Notes: generated from the sequence alone by a model not told the origin. 40,887 nt of DNA from Gammaproteobacteria bacterium RIFCSPLOWO2_12_47_11 (GCA_001801885.1 MGYU01000096.1:29460-70346), one strand, 5' to 3'. Shown: positions 1-9,908, numbered from the stretch's first letter. Numbers and translations are program-made.

Positions 1-1038
1 AAACCCGGGGAAAGAAAAATTGCGTTATCCACCCGGATTGTCAATTTCCTTGAATTGACCGGTTTAACCTGGGGAATCCCCATCACAAAACTGTGTGCCG
101 GTGATGATCCTGCCGGACAGATCAGGGAACTCTGGAAGATCATGGGCATTCCCGTTATTGCGTTTGTTGTTTTCCTGGTGATCTGGGACTGGTCGGCCGC
201 CAAGGTGCAAACCAGTCTTGGGGCCATTCCGGGTCCCGCCGCAATCTGGAGTGAAGCCGTAAATTTGCTGGATGAGCATTATACGGAACGGGGAAAAGAA
301 ACCGGCTTTTACGATCGGCAGAAGCAGCGTAATACGGAAATTCTGGCGAAGGATCCCGGTGCTGAAGTCAGAATCCGGCCCTATACCGGCAAACCGACTT
401 ATCTTGATCAGATACTCACCAGTCTGTGGACGGTATTTACCGGATTCTTTCTAGCCTCCATTATTGCAATACCGGTAGGTGTGCTTTGCGGGCTCAGCAG
501 CACAGTCAATACCGCGCTCAATCCGTTGATTCAGATTTTCAAACCGGTATCGCCTCTGGCGTGGCTACCGATCGTGACACTGGTGGTGAGTGCGGTGTAC
601 GTGACCGAAAACCCGATGTTCCAGAAAGCATTCATTACTTCTGCCATCACGGTCACTTTATGTTCGTTGTGGCCGGCATTGATTAATACCGCAGTCGGTG
701 TGGCCTCTATCGACAAGGACCTCATGAATGTCTCCCGCGTATTGCAACTCAGCTGGTTCAAAACAGTGACAAAGATCGTTTTGCCCAGTGCATTGCCGCT
801 CATCTTTACCGGTTTGCGTCTGTCACTGGGCGTGGGCTGGATGGTGCTGATTGCCTCGGAAATGCTTGCCCAGAATCCCGGTCTCGGAAAATTCGTCTGG
901 GATGAATTCCAGAACGGCAGCTCGCAATCGCTGGGCCGGATTATGGTTGCAGTATTTACCATCGGTGTTATCGGCTTTCTGCTGGATCGCATCATGATGA
1001 CCCTGCAGAAATTCTTCTCCTTTGGCAAAACCCTGTAA
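1..1038 (+). CDS. nrtB: Nitrate ABC transporter permease NrtB, 5' end cut by window
   Basis: Inner-membrane permease of a nitrate/nitrite ABC importer (NrtB/NtrB type of the taurine/nitrate/sulfonate permease family). The frame is open to the left edge of the window, so the TTG at 55 in the ORF track is probably not the true start and the first codons are missing. One membrane segment lies near residues 30-45 of the visible part ([15 protein letters not shown]). A soluble stretch of about 70 residues follows, then the binding-protein-dependent transport domain with several membrane helices from about residue 120 to the end, including the ATPase-contact region around [16 protein letters not shown]. 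It overlaps nothing downstream and is followed after 13 nt by its ATPase gene, then nirBD and nasA, so nitrate is the likely substrate. The solute-binding protein NrtA should lie just left of the window. Substrate assignment rests on family and context. Confidence 0.9.
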   Translation, partial: KPGERKIALSTRIVNFLELTGLTWGIPITKLCAGDDPAGQIRELWKIMGIPVIAFVVFLVIWDWSAAKVQTSLGAIPGPAAIWSEAVNLLDEHYTERGKETGFYDRQKQRNTEILAKDPGAEVRIRPYTGKPTYLDQILTSLWTVFTGFFLASIIAIPVGVLCGLSSTVNTALNPLIQIFKPVSPLAWLPIVTLVVSAVYVTENPMFQKAFITSAITVTLCSLWPALINTAVGVASIDKDLMNVSRVLQLSWFKTVTKIVLPSALPLIFTGLRLSLGVGWMVLIASEMLAQNPGLGKFVWDEFQNGSSQSLGRIMVAVFTIGVIGFLLDRIMMTLQKFFSFGKTL

Positions 1039-1051
1039 GGAAAAAATAAAT

Positions 1052-2728
1052 ATGACATTTCTTGCAGTCAGAAATCTTTGTAAAACCTACGGTAGCGGTA
1101 AAGACAAGACATCCGTACTCAAGGACATCAACCTGGAAATCAATGAAGGAGAGTTTGTTGCCATTGTCGGATTTTCCGGCAGCGGCAAGACTACCCTGAT
1201 CTCTGCTATTGCCGGGCTCATCTATCCCGACAATGGTGAAATCCTTAAAAAAGGCAAACCCATAAAGGGACCGGGACCGGATCGGGGGATTGTGTTCCAG
1301 AGTTATTCCCTCATGCCGTGGCTGACGGTTTACGGCAACATTGCCCTGTCAGTTGATGCTACCTACAAGGGCTGGAGCAAAGCACAACGCAAGGCACACG
1401 TTGAAAAATACATCGAACTGGTGGGCCTCTCACATGCCACACACCAGCGCCCGGCGGAATTGTCCGGTGGTATGCGTCAGCGAGTCAATGTGGCGCGGGC
1501 ACTGGCGGCCAGTCCGGATGTGTTGTTGCTGGATGAACCGTTGAGTGCACTGGATGCACTGACCCGCGCCAACCTGCAGGATGAAATCATCCGTATCTGG
1601 GAACAGGATCGTAAAACTGTGATCCTGATTACTAATGATGTGGACGAAGGGCTGATCATGGCAGACCGCATCATTCCATTGAATCCCGGCCCAAACGCAA
1701 CATTCGGGCCGGAATTTGTTATTGATCTGCCGCGGCCACGTGATCGTACGGCCATTAATCATAATGAAAAATTCAAGCAACTGCGTAGCGATATTACCCA
1801 GTACTTAATGAGCGTCGGCATCAAGGTTGAAACAGATAATCAGGATAATGTGATCCAGTTACCAAACGTGCAACCTCGTACTGCGAATACTGAACAGAAA
1901 GAAATAGAAACACCAGAGGCGATTAAATCCTATCAGGAACATCTGGGTGATCCGAAATATCTCGAGTTTTATAACGTCACCAAGAAATACCCGACGCCCA
2001 AGGGACCGTTGACCGTTGTTGATGGATTTGAATTGAATATGCGCAAAGGCGAATTCGTATCCATTATCGGTCACTCGGGTTGCGGCAAATCCACTGTGCT
2101 CTCCATGACCGCCGGCCTGAATGATATCAGCGATGGCGGCATTGTGCTGGATAAAAAAGAAATCTGGTCAGCCGGACCTGACCGTGCCGTGGTGTTTCAG
2201 GCCCCCAGCCTGTTTCCATGGATGACTGCTTATGAAAATGTCTCTCTCGGTGTGGAAAGTGTTTATCCACACGCCACCGCAAAGGAACGCAACGATATTG
2301 TGGAATATTATCTGACCCGTGTCGGCCTGGCCGATGCCATGCATAAAAAAGCCACGGAGCTTTCCAACGGCATGAAACAGCGCGTGGGTATTGCCCGCGC
2401 CTTCGCCCTGTCGCCCAAACTACTGCTGCTCGATGAACCCTTCGGCATGCTGGATTCACTCACCCGCTGGGAATTGCAGGAAGTCCTGATGGAAGTCTGG
2501 ACCAGGACCCAGGTCACCGCAATTATCGTGACCCATGACGTGGATGAAGCGATCCTGCTTGCGGATCGCGTCGTCATGATGACCAATGGCCCGCATGCAA
2601 AAGTCGGCAAGATCATGGAAGTCGATCTGCCTCGTCCGCGCAGCCGTAAAGCTTTGGTCAATCATCCGGATTATTACACACTCCGCGAGGAACTGATTTC
2701 ATTTCTTGCTGAATGTGAGAAACATTAA
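1052..2728 (+). CDS. Fused double ATP-binding subunit of the nitrate ABC transporter (NrtC/NrtD-like)
   Basis: Energises nitrate uptake through the NrtB permease. One 558-residue chain holds two complete ABC ATPase domains. Domain 1 (about 1-260) has Walker [10 protein letters not shown], signature LSGGMRQRV and Walker [12 protein letters not shown]. Domain 2 (about 300-550) has Walker [10 protein letters not shown], signature LSNGMKQRV and Walker [13 protein letters not shown] linker of about 40 polar residues joins them. Cyanobacteria encode NrtC and NrtD separately, whereas here the pair is one polypeptide without the NrtA-like sensor domain of cyanobacterial NrtC. The H-loop histidine is present in domain 2 (THDVDEA) but is Asn in domain 1 (TNDVDEG), so the two ATP sites are unlikely to be equivalent. 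I chose ATG 1052, preceded by AAGG, over the TTG at 1022 that lies inside nrtB. The next gene is nirB. Confidence 0.9.
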   Translation: MTFLAVRNLCKTYGSGKDKTSVLKDINLEINEGEFVAIVGFSGSGKTTLISAIAGLIYPDNGEILKKGKPIKGPGPDRGIVFQSYSLMPWLTVYGNIALSVDATYKGWSKAQRKAHVEKYIELVGLSHATHQRPAELSGGMRQRVNVARALAASPDVLLLDEPLSALDALTRANLQDEIIRIWEQDRKTVILITNDVDEGLIMADRIIPLNPGPNATFGPEFVIDLPRPRDRTAINHNEKFKQLRSDITQYLMSVGIKVETDNQDNVIQLPNVQPRTANTEQKEIETPEAIKSYQEHLGDPKYLEFYNVTKKYPTPKGPLTVVDGFELNMRKGEFVSIIGHSGCGKSTVLSMTAGLNDISDGGIVLDKKEIWSAGPDRAVVFQAPSLFPWMTAYENVSLGVESVYPHATAKERNDIVEYYLTRVGLADAMHKKATELSNGMKQRVGIARAFALSPKLLLLDEPFGMLDSLTRWELQEVLMEVWTRTQVTAIIVTHDVDEAILLADRVVMMTNGPHAKVGKIMEVDLPRPRSRKALVNHPDYYTLREELISFLAECEKH

Positions 2729-2757
2729 TCCCCGGAAATAATTATTTGAGCACTCTT

Positions 2758-5223
2758 ATGAACAAAGAAAAACTGATCCTGATAGGCAACGGCATGGCTG
2801 GAGTGCGTACAGTGGAAGAACTGCTGAAACTCGCACCGGAGAAATATGACATCACTGTTTTTGGTGCCGAACCTTATGGCAATTATAACCGCATTCTGCT
2901 GTCACCTGTCCTCGCGGGTGAAAAGACAGTTGATGAGATCATGATTAATACTGAAGAGTGGTACGCTGAAAATAACATCACGCTACTGAAAGGAAAGACT
3001 GTTACGAAGATCGATCGTGTCAACAGGAAAGTAGTTGCAGAAGATGGGACTCACCGTGAATACGATCGCATTATTCTGGCCACCGGATCCAATCCATTTG
3101 TGATCCCGATTCCTGGCAAAGATCTTCCCGGCGTGATTACCTTCCGGGACATTCATGATGTCAACGCCATGCTGGAAACTTCGGCAAAACATAAAAACGC
3201 CGTGGTGATTGGTGGCGGCCTGCTGGGTCTTGAAGCTGCCAATGGTTTGATGAAGCAGGGAATGAGCGTGATCGTTGTACATCTGCTCGATTGCCTGATG
3301 GAACGGCAACTTGATAAACCTGCTGCTGAATTATTGCGGCTGTCACTGGAAGATCGCGGCATGAAATTTTTTATGGAAAAACAGACTGAAACCATAGTTG
3401 GTGAAACTCATGTTACCGGCGTGCGTTTCAAGGACGGTATGGAAATCGGGACCGATCTGGTGGTGATGGCAGTAGGTATCCGGCCAAATACCGTACTTGC
3501 CAGAAATTCCGGTCTATATTGTGAACTCGGGGTCATCGTAACTGATACCATGCAGACCTTCGACCCGCGTATCTATGCTGTCGGCGAATGTGTACAGCAT
3601 CGCGGCACAACTTACGGGCTGGTCGCACCATTGTTCGAACAAGCCAAAGTATGCGCCAATCACCTCGCGGAATATGGCATTGCACGTTACGAAGGATCGG
3701 TGACATCAACCAAACTCAAGGTCACCGGCATCGATCTGTTCTCGGCGGGAAACTACCTGGGAGACGATGACACCGAAGACTTGATCTACCAGGACTCATC
3801 ACAGGACATCTACAAAAAACTGGTGATCAAAAACAATAAAATCGAAGGCGCTGTGTTGTATGGCGATACAATTGACGGTTCCTGGTATTTCCAGTTGATG
3901 CGTGACGGGACGGATATATCCGATATACGGGAGAACCTGTTATTCGGGCAGGCACATATCGGTGATTCCGGCCATGGCAGTACCAGTCACACGGCCTCGT
4001 TGCCGGACAATGCAGAAATATGCGGCTGTAACGGTGTGTGCAAGGGAACAATTGTCAAGGCCATCATCGAAAAAAATCTGTTCACACTGGACGATGTACG
4101 GGCGCATACCAAGGCCTCAAGTTCTTGCGGCTCCTGCACAGGACTGGTTGAAGACTTGCTGGCATCGACAGTAGGTACAGACTATACACAAACCGGCAAG
4201 AAACCTTTGTGTCCCTGCACGGAATTCACTCATGAAGAAATACGCAAGGGCATTATCGAACACTCATTAAAAACAATGTTGGTCATACGGTATTTCTTCG
4301 AATGGAAAACACCGGATGGATGCCATGCCTGCCGCCCTGCCCTGAATTATTATTTGATCAGTGCCTGGCCCGGAGAATATCAGGATGATGCGCAGTCGCG
4401 TTTTATCAATGAACGCGCCCATGCCAACATCCAGAAAGACGGCACCTATTCCGTGATACCACGCATCTGGGGTGGTGAAACCAATCCGGCAGAATTACGT
4501 GCCATTGCGGATGTTGCGGAGAAATACAAAATTCCTACAGTCAAAATCACCGGCGGCCAGCGTATCGATCTGCTTGGTGTGAAAAAGGAAGACCTGCCCA
4601 AAGTCTGGGGTGATCTCAGCAAGGCCGGATTCGTTTCCGGTCACGCCTATGGCAAAGCACTCAGAACAGTGAAAACCTGCGTGGGGTCTGAATGGTGCCG
4701 CTTCGGTACACAGGATTCGACCAGCATGGGTATCGCACTTGAAAAAATGACTTGGGGCGCATGGACACCACATAAATTCAAGATGGCTGTTTCCGGTTGC
4801 CCGCGTAATTGCGCCGAAGCAACAATCAAGGACTTTGGAGTCGTCGCTGTAGATTCCGGTTGGGAATTACATGTCGGCGGCAATGGTGGAGTCAAGGTCA
4901 GGGCCACCGATCTGCTCTGCAAGGTAACCTCAACGGATGACGTAAAGGAATACTGTGCCGCTTTCATGCAACTTTATCGTGAAGAAGGACGTTATCTGGA
5001 ACGTACTGCACCCTGGATCGAACGTGTCGGCCTTTCTTACGTAAAGGAAAAAATTGTATACAATGTGGAAGGCCGCAAGGCACTTGCAGCCCGTTTTCAT
5101 GAGTCACAGCAACATGCACAGGTTGATCCCTGGTCATTAATCGCCAATGTGCAGGACCTGCGTGAGTTCATGCCCATCAAACAAATCAGTTCTGATAATG
5201 CGCGTACCGTGAGCAAGGTTTGA
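2758..5223 (+). CDS. nirB: Assimilatory nitrite reductase (NADH), large subunit NirB
   Basis: Cytoplasmic enzyme that reduces nitrite to ammonium with NAD(P)H, together with NirD. The protein is about 821 residues, the usual NirB size. Its order is: N-terminal FAD-binding oxidoreductase (GNGMAG near residue 10), NAD-binding motif (GGGLLGLEAANGL near 155), a BFD-type [2Fe-2S] domain (CGCNGVCKG then SCGSCTGLV, about 425-470), a second Cys-containing segment (CPCTEF, CHACRPAL), then the nitrite/sulfite reductase ferredoxin-like half domain and the siroheme/[4Fe-4S] site made by CVGSEWC and CPRNC (about 640-690). The start is uncertain between ATG 2758 and an upstream in-frame TTG at 2746, which has GGAAA 7 nt before it. 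I prefer the ATG because the FAD-binding strand follows at the usual distance. The stop lies 2 nt before nirD, which suggests coupled translation. Confidence 0.95.
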   Translation: MNKEKLILIGNGMAGVRTVEELLKLAPEKYDITVFGAEPYGNYNRILLSPVLAGEKTVDEIMINTEEWYAENNITLLKGKTVTKIDRVNRKVVAEDGTHREYDRIILATGSNPFVIPIPGKDLPGVITFRDIHDVNAMLETSAKHKNAVVIGGGLLGLEAANGLMKQGMSVIVVHLLDCLMERQLDKPAAELLRLSLEDRGMKFFMEKQTETIVGETHVTGVRFKDGMEIGTDLVVMAVGIRPNTVLARNSGLYCELGVIVTDTMQTFDPRIYAVGECVQHRGTTYGLVAPLFEQAKVCANHLAEYGIARYEGSVTSTKLKVTGIDLFSAGNYLGDDDTEDLIYQDSSQDIYKKLVIKNNKIEGAVLYGDTIDGSWYFQLMRDGTDISDIRENLLFGQAHIGDSGHGSTSHTASLPDNAEICGCNGVCKGTIVKAIIEKNLFTLDDVRAHTKASSSCGSCTGLVEDLLASTVGTDYTQTGKKPLCPCTEFTHEEIRKGIIEHSLKTMLVIRYFFEWKTPDGCHACRPALNYYLISAWPGEYQDDAQSRFINERAHANIQKDGTYSVIPRIWGGETNPAELRAIADVAEKYKIPTVKITGGQRIDLLGVKKEDLPKVWGDLSKAGFVSGHAYGKALRTVKTCVGSEWCRFGTQDSTSMGIALEKMTWGAWTPHKFKMAVSGCPRNCAEATIKDFGVVAVDSGWELHVGGNGGVKVRATDLLCKVTSTDDVKEYCAAFMQLYREEGRYLERTAPWIERVGLSYVKEKIVYNVEGRKALAARFHESQQHAQVDPWSLIANVQDLREFMPIKQISSDNARTVSKV

Positions 5224-5225
5224 AT

Positions 5226-5579
5226 ATGGACTGGATAGAAGTGGGGCACATTGATGACATCCCCAGACTCGGTGCGCGAGTAGTAAAAACAGACAACGGT
5301 AATATCGCTGTATTTCGCAATGCGACTGATGAAGTTTTTGCCCTGCTGGACAGTTGTCCGCACAAGGGTGGCCCTTTGTCACAGGGCATTGTTTACGATC
5401 GGCGTGTCACCTGCCCGTTGCACAATTGGGTCATTTCCCTGGAATCCGGAGAAGCGACCGGCCCTGATAGCGGTTGCACAAATCATTATCCAGTTCGCAT
5501 TGAAGAGAACATGATTTATGTATCGCTGGATAAACCGGAATCACAACCTGTTGTATACAAGAAAACCGCTGAAGTCTGA
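5226..5579 (+). CDS. nirD: Nitrite reductase (NADH) small subunit NirD, Rieske type
   Basis: Small partner of NirB needed for nitrite reduction to ammonium. The 117-residue protein is a single Rieske-like [2Fe-2S] domain with the two ligand motifs CPHKGG (near residue 40) and CPLHNW (near 60), so both Cys-His pairs are present, unlike some NirD proteins that have lost them. The ATG at 5226 sits 2 nt after the nirB stop; the TTG at 5220 in the ORF track overlaps nirB and is less likely. The gene is followed after 2 nt by the GTG start of nasA, so nirB, nirD and nasA are almost certainly co-transcribed and translationally coupled. Confidence 0.93.
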   Translation: MDWIEVGHIDDIPRLGARVVKTDNGNIAVFRNATDEVFALLDSCPHKGGPLSQGIVYDRRVTCPLHNWVISLESGEATGPDSGCTNHYPVRIEENMIYVSLDKPESQPVVYKKTAEV

Positions 5580-5581
5580 TC

Positions 5582-8284
5582 GTGTCTGCCTTTTCAGGTC
5601 CCGGAAATACCACTCAATCCACCCGCACCACCTGCCCCTATTGTGGTGTCGGGTGCGGAGTCATCACAACTGTAAAAAATAATGGGGCAATTGAGATCAA
5701 GGGTGACTCCGAACATCCGGCCAACTTCGGTCGTCTCTGTTCCAAAGGATCGGCCCTCGGTGAAACACTTGATCTGGAAGATCGCCTGCTTTATCCGGAA
5801 ATCAACGGCAAACAAACAGATTGGAATAAGGCACTTGATTATGTCGCAACAACCATCACAGAAAGTATAGAAGTCTACGGTCCTGAATCCGTTGCCTTCT
5901 ATGTTTCAGGCCAATTACTCACCGAAGATTATTACGTCGCCAACAAACTGATGAAGGGGTTTATTGGAACTGCGAATATCGACACTAATTCACGCCTGTG
6001 CATGTCCTCCGCCGTTGCCGGATACAAACGCGCATTTGGTGCGGATTTCGTGCCCTGCAGCTATTCCGATCTGGAACAGGCGGATCTCATTGTGATTGTC
6101 GGCAGCAATACCGCGTGGTGTCACCCGGTAGTGTATCAACGCATTGTCCAGGCCAAAGAAGATAATCCCGCTTTGAAAATTGTCGTGATCGATCCCCGCA
6201 AAACAATGACGTGTGATTTTGCCGATCTGCATCTGCCAATCAAAGCCGGTACGGATGTGGCCCTGTTCAATGGTCTGTTGAATCACATGCGCCGCGAAGA
6301 TGCCCTTGACTGGAAATTTCTCGAAGATCACACAGAAGGATTTGCCGCTGCCATACAAACCGCCAAAGAGGATACACCATCAATTCCACATCTTGCCCGT
6401 GTATGTGAATTGAATGAACTGGATGTGGCGGAATTTTTTCGCCTGTTTTCCCGTATCAATAAAACAGTTACGCTATTTTCACAGGGCGTTAATCAATCCA
6501 GCCAGGGTACGGACAAGGTCAATGCTATTATTAATTGTCATCTGGCTACCGGCCGTATCGGCAAACCAGGCATGGGACCCTTCTCCATTACCGGACAACC
6601 GAATGCCATGGGTGGCCGTGAGGTTGGCGGACTCGCCAATCAACTCGCTGCCCACATGGATATAGAAAATCCGCAGGATGCAGATCGTGTGCGAAGGTTC
6701 TGGGATGCATCCACGATAGCGGACAAACCCGGTTTCAAGGCCGTGGAATTATTTGATGCAGTACATCGTGGCGAGATCAAGACAGTATGGATCATGGCCA
6801 CCAACCCGGTAGTCAGTTTGCCGGTTGCTGACAGGATATGTGATGCACTCAAAACATGTGGGACTGTAATCATTTCAGATTGCATCCGGCATACGGATAC
6901 CAACCGATATGCAGATGTCCTGTTGCCAGCGCTCGCCTGGGGTGAGAAAGATGGCACTGTGACCAATTCGGAACGGCGTATTTCGAGGCAACGAAAATTT
7001 CTGGATACACCCGGTGAAGCCAAACCGGACTGGTGGATAGTTACGCAAGTGGCGCAGCGTATGGGGTTCGAAAAAGCCTTTGCCTACAACACCCCCGCAG
7101 ACATCTTTCGGGAACATGCGGCCCTGTCCGGTTTTGAAAACAAGGGACAACGTGATTTTGATATTTCTGCACTGGCCGATCTGGATGATGAACAATATGA
7201 CCGGTTTGAACCTGTGCAATGGCCGATCAAGGTTAACCGGTATGCCGGGCAGCATACTATATCTGATGGTGTCTTTTTTCATGAAAATGGCAAAGCCAGG
7301 TTCATTGCCGTCACATACCAGGCTCCGTTTAATCCGGTGGATATTGAATATCCCTTCATTCTGAATACCGGCCGTGTGCGCGACCACTGGCATACGCTTA
7401 CCCGTACCGGCAAGTCACCACGCTTGTCGCAACATATCAGCGAACCCTTTGCGGAAATACATCCGGTTGATGCCGCACGGATGCAAATTACAGATCGCCA
7501 GCTTGTGCAGGTAACCAGCCGCTGGGGTTCAGTGATCGTCAGGAGCAGAACTATTAATGAACAACGCCGGGGCAGTATATTCATCCCTATCCACTGGAAC
7601 GATCAATATGCATCACAGGCACGGGTCAACAGCATCGTCAATCCGGTCACCGATCCGATCTCCGGCCAGCCGGAATCCAAACATACCCCGGTCAATATCT
7701 CGCCATTAAATATGGCGTGGGAAGGTTTTCTGATAACACGTGAGCCATTAATGACGCCACCGGATACTTACTGGGTGAATTATCGCGGTGACAATTACTG
7801 GCATTATGAACTTGCCGGGAAAAACATCCCGGAGGACTGGCAAGATTGGGCTCACTCACTCATGCAGTTTCATCATGAGTCTTTAGACTGGCTGGAATAC
7901 AGCGATGCCAGCATAGGCCGCTACCGTGCGGCCGATATACGGAACGGCAAACTGGAAAGTTGTCTGTTCATTGCCAAAGACCAGTCACAATTACCGGACA
8001 GAAACTGGTTACAGAGTCTATTCAGGGAAAAGACCCTCGAGAAAATCCAGCGGGCCTGCCTGCTCGCAGGAAAATCTGCAGACAAATCACAGGATACCGG
8101 CCCTATAGTCTGTTCCTGCTTCAGCGTGGGCCGCAATACCATTACCAGGACTATCTTTGAAAAAGGCATCTCAAATATCACTCAAATTGGTGAATATTTA
8201 CAGGCTGGCACCAACTGTGGCTCCTGCATCCCGGAACTCAAGCAACTACTGTCATCCAGAACTACCGCTTCTGACGCAGCCTAA
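5582..8284 (+). CDS. nasA: Assimilatory nitrate reductase catalytic subunit with C-terminal [2Fe-2S] domain
   Basis: Cytoplasmic molybdenum bis-MGD enzyme that reduces nitrate to nitrite for assimilation. The 900-residue chain begins with a [4Fe-4S] motif CPYCGVGCGV followed by CSKGSALGET, as in NasA/NapA-type enzymes. The large molybdopterin oxidoreductase domain (about 60-500) and the dinucleotide-binding domain (about 570-690, with LNTGRVRDHWHTLTR) follow. The last 60 residues form a BFD-like [2Fe-2S] domain (VCSCFSVG then NCGSC), typical of NasA/NasC forms that take electrons from an NADH reductase or flavodoxin. There is no Tat signal, which argues for a cytoplasmic enzyme. The GTG start lies 2 nt after nirD. 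No separate electron-transfer subunit is encoded in the window. This is the last gene of the nitrate operon; the next gene has its own -10 element. Confidence 0.95.
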   Translation: MSAFSGPGNTTQSTRTTCPYCGVGCGVITTVKNNGAIEIKGDSEHPANFGRLCSKGSALGETLDLEDRLLYPEINGKQTDWNKALDYVATTITESIEVYGPESVAFYVSGQLLTEDYYVANKLMKGFIGTANIDTNSRLCMSSAVAGYKRAFGADFVPCSYSDLEQADLIVIVGSNTAWCHPVVYQRIVQAKEDNPALKIVVIDPRKTMTCDFADLHLPIKAGTDVALFNGLLNHMRREDALDWKFLEDHTEGFAAAIQTAKEDTPSIPHLARVCELNELDVAEFFRLFSRINKTVTLFSQGVNQSSQGTDKVNAIINCHLATGRIGKPGMGPFSITGQPNAMGGREVGGLANQLAAHMDIENPQDADRVRRFWDASTIADKPGFKAVELFDAVHRGEIKTVWIMATNPVVSLPVADRICDALKTCGTVIISDCIRHTDTNRYADVLLPALAWGEKDGTVTNSERRISRQRKFLDTPGEAKPDWWIVTQVAQRMGFEKAFAYNTPADIFREHAALSGFENKGQRDFDISALADLDDEQYDRFEPVQWPIKVNRYAGQHTISDGVFFHENGKARFIAVTYQAPFNPVDIEYPFILNTGRVRDHWHTLTRTGKSPRLSQHISEPFAEIHPVDAARMQITDRQLVQVTSRWGSVIVRSRTINEQRRGSIFIPIHWNDQYASQARVNSIVNPVTDPISGQPESKHTPVNISPLNMAWEGFLITREPLMTPPDTYWVNYRGDNYWHYELAGKNIPEDWQDWAHSLMQFHHESLDWLEYSDASIGRYRAADIRNGKLESCLFIAKDQSQLPDRNWLQSLFREKTLEKIQRACLLAGKSADKSQDTGPIVCSCFSVGRNTITRTIFEKGISNITQIGEYLQAGTNCGSCIPELKQLLSSRTTASDAA

Positions 8285-8334
8285 ATCGGTAGCAATTCAA
8301 TTTATAATTGAGTCAGAACGGATTTAATTTCTCC

Positions 8335-8340
8335 TATAAT
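8335..8340 (+). promoter_or_regulatory. -10 element TATAAT of the sixA-like gene, leaderless spacing
   Basis: A perfect TATAAT ends 7 nt before the ATG at 8348, so transcription would start at or next to the initiator codon. No purine-rich ribosome binding site lies between. No good -35 is seen at 16-18 bp; the nearest candidate TTGAGT is 20 bp away. The same geometry recurs at 9000. Confidence 0.5.
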
Positions 8341-8347
8341 TACCACC

Positions 8348-8812
8348 ATGAAACTCTATCTGGTTCAGCATGGTGCATCTGTTTCAAAGGAGATTGATCC
8401 TGAGCGGCCCTTGAGTACGCAAGGCGAACGTGATGTCAAACAGGTCGCGGGTTATCTGCAGCAGGCGGGTGTATCTGTTGGCCAGATTAAACACAGCGGC
8501 AAGACGCGCGCCCGGCAAACGGCGGAAATACTGGCAAAGGCATTGCTAAATAACGGTAAAAACGATGCAATCGAAGGAATAGCACCGAATGATCCGGTGG
8601 ATCCCCTTGCAGAATCGATCTCCGGATTGGATACCAATACCATGATTGTTGGACATCTGCCCTTCATGGCGAAATTGGTGTCTTACCTCATCACCGGAAA
8701 AGATGATCATTCCCTCCTGACTTACCGGCCGGGAAGTATCGTGTGCCTTGAACGGGATGAAAATCATCCCTGGCAAATCCAGTGGATGATCAGGCCGGAT
8801 TGCCTGCCATAG
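8348..8812 (+). CDS. sixA: SixA-type phosphohistidine phosphatase (histidine phosphatase superfamily)
   Basis: Predicted small cytoplasmic phosphatase of the histidine phosphatase superfamily, SixA branch. In E. coli SixA acts on phosphohistidine of signalling or phosphotransfer proteins. The 154-residue protein matches the short SixA length. The catalytic segment reads LVQHGAS near residue 5, where the usual motif is RHG, so the Arg before the nucleophilic His is Gln here. Other expected elements are present: RPLSTQGERD near 25, KTRARQTAEIL near 53-63 and the second His in IVGHLPFM near 102. The Arg-to-Gln change also occurs in other proteins of this branch as far as I recall, so loss of activity should not be assumed. 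The gene stands alone, with a -10 element at leaderless spacing. An LHPP-like phosphatase, another family linked to phosphohistidine, follows. Confidence 0.8.
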   Translation: MKLYLVQHGASVSKEIDPERPLSTQGERDVKQVAGYLQQAGVSVGQIKHSGKTRARQTAEILAKALLNNGKNDAIEGIAPNDPVDPLAESISGLDTNTMIVGHLPFMAKLVSYLITGKDDHSLLTYRPGSIVCLERDENHPWQIQWMIRPDCLP

Positions 8813-8999
8813 CATCCAGATAAAATTCATGACCTGGTAATGTCATGCACATGATTAGTACAAATATTTAAATTTTATCTCACGCTTTGTCTCCCGGTGA
8901 TCACCATATCATCGTGTCATTCGTGAGTTTCCTTACGCAACAATGCATTCGCGGCACTTGCCTACTATTCATCGTCCCCGCATATCATTCTATAACTTC

Positions 9000-9005
9000 T
9001 ATAAT
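9000..9005 (+). promoter_or_regulatory. -10 element TATAAT of the LHPP-like gene, leaderless spacing
   Basis: A perfect TATAAT ends 7 nt before the ATG at 9013, the same spacing as at the sixA-like gene. No Shine-Dalgarno sequence precedes the ATG (only attatta). The -35 region is not recognisable. Confidence 0.5.
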
Positions 9006-9012
9006 TATTATT

Positions 9013-9774
9013 ATGATATCTGGCGTATTACTGGATTTGAGTGGTGTGCTGTATGTGGGGAATAAACCACTGCCCGGCGCAATACAGGCCGTGCAGCAAC
9101 TGGCTGATGCCGGACTGCCCTTGCGTTATATCACCAATACCACACGCAAAACCTCAGATTCGATCCTGAAACAACTCGCTGACATGCAGATTCATATCCG
9201 GCCTGATGAATTATTCACTGCGCCCATCGCAGCTAAAGATTATCTGAGAAAAAATAATCTCATCCCGTATTTACTGATCCATCCGAATCTCGAACCGGAA
9301 TTTGCAGAATACAAACAAAACTCTGAAATTAATACTGTGCTTGTGGGTGACGCCGGTGATGGATTTACCTACGATAAGATGAACGCAGCTTTCCGGTACA
9401 TTCGTGCTGGCGCCACTTTCCTCGCCTTGGGTGTGAATCGTTATTTCAGGGACGGCGAGCAGTTCAGCCTGGATGCCGGGCCTTTCGTCCAGGCACTGGA
9501 ATTTGCAACCGGCCAACAGGCTACAGTGATCGGCAAACCCGCCGTTGAATTCTACATGAGCGCCGTCAATGCCATGCATTGCAAACCTGAAGAGGTGGTG
9601 ATGGTGGGTGATGATGTGGAGGCAGATGTGATTGGTGCGGTAAATGCCGGATTACAAGGCATACTGGTGCGCACAGGGAAATATACCAAAGGAGATGAAG
9701 AAAGGTTGGACAAGAACACGCACAGTGAAGCAAACATTTTTGCTGCAGTTGAATATATCCTGAAAAACTGCTGA
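9013..9774 (+). CDS. HAD-IIA phosphatase, LHPP/HDHD2-like
   Basis: Predicted haloacid dehalogenase-superfamily phosphatase with a C2-type cap. The 253-residue protein opens with LLDLSGVLYVG, where the second acidic residue of the usual DxD motif is Ser. This DxSG(V/T)L form is characteristic of the LHPP/HDHD2 branch; mammalian LHPP removes phosphate from phospholysine, phosphohistidine and pyrophosphate. Other HAD motifs are visible: ITNTTRKT near residue 45 (motif II), IGKPAVEFY near 180 (motif III Lys) and MVGDDVEADVIGA near 200 (motif IV). The ORF track start (TTG 8887) would add 42 residues unlike the family, so ATG 9013 is preferred. The substrate cannot be read from sequence. The neighbouring SixA homologue raises the possibility of a shared theme in phosphohistidine removal. 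Confidence 0.82.
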   Translation: MISGVLLDLSGVLYVGNKPLPGAIQAVQQLADAGLPLRYITNTTRKTSDSILKQLADMQIHIRPDELFTAPIAAKDYLRKNNLIPYLLIHPNLEPEFAEYKQNSEINTVLVGDAGDGFTYDKMNAAFRYIRAGATFLALGVNRYFRDGEQFSLDAGPFVQALEFATGQQATVIGKPAVEFYMSAVNAMHCKPEEVVMVGDDVEADVIGAVNAGLQGILVRTGKYTKGDEERLDKNTHSEANIFAAVEYILKNC

Positions 9775-9908
9775 TGCTTTTGCCTGAACTCAATCGGGAG
9801 TATGATTTGATTTCAAAATAATCTGGAAAAATAAAAAAATTGTCATTTCTCCATACAGCTGAAATGACACTATCGACTAATTAGAAATTTCTATACATAA
9901 AATCAATT

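Noticed and set aside
531-1058. 175-residue minus-strand ORF inside nrtB
   Set aside because: It is antisense to a clear permease frame, has no recognisable domain and its composition mirrors the other strand.
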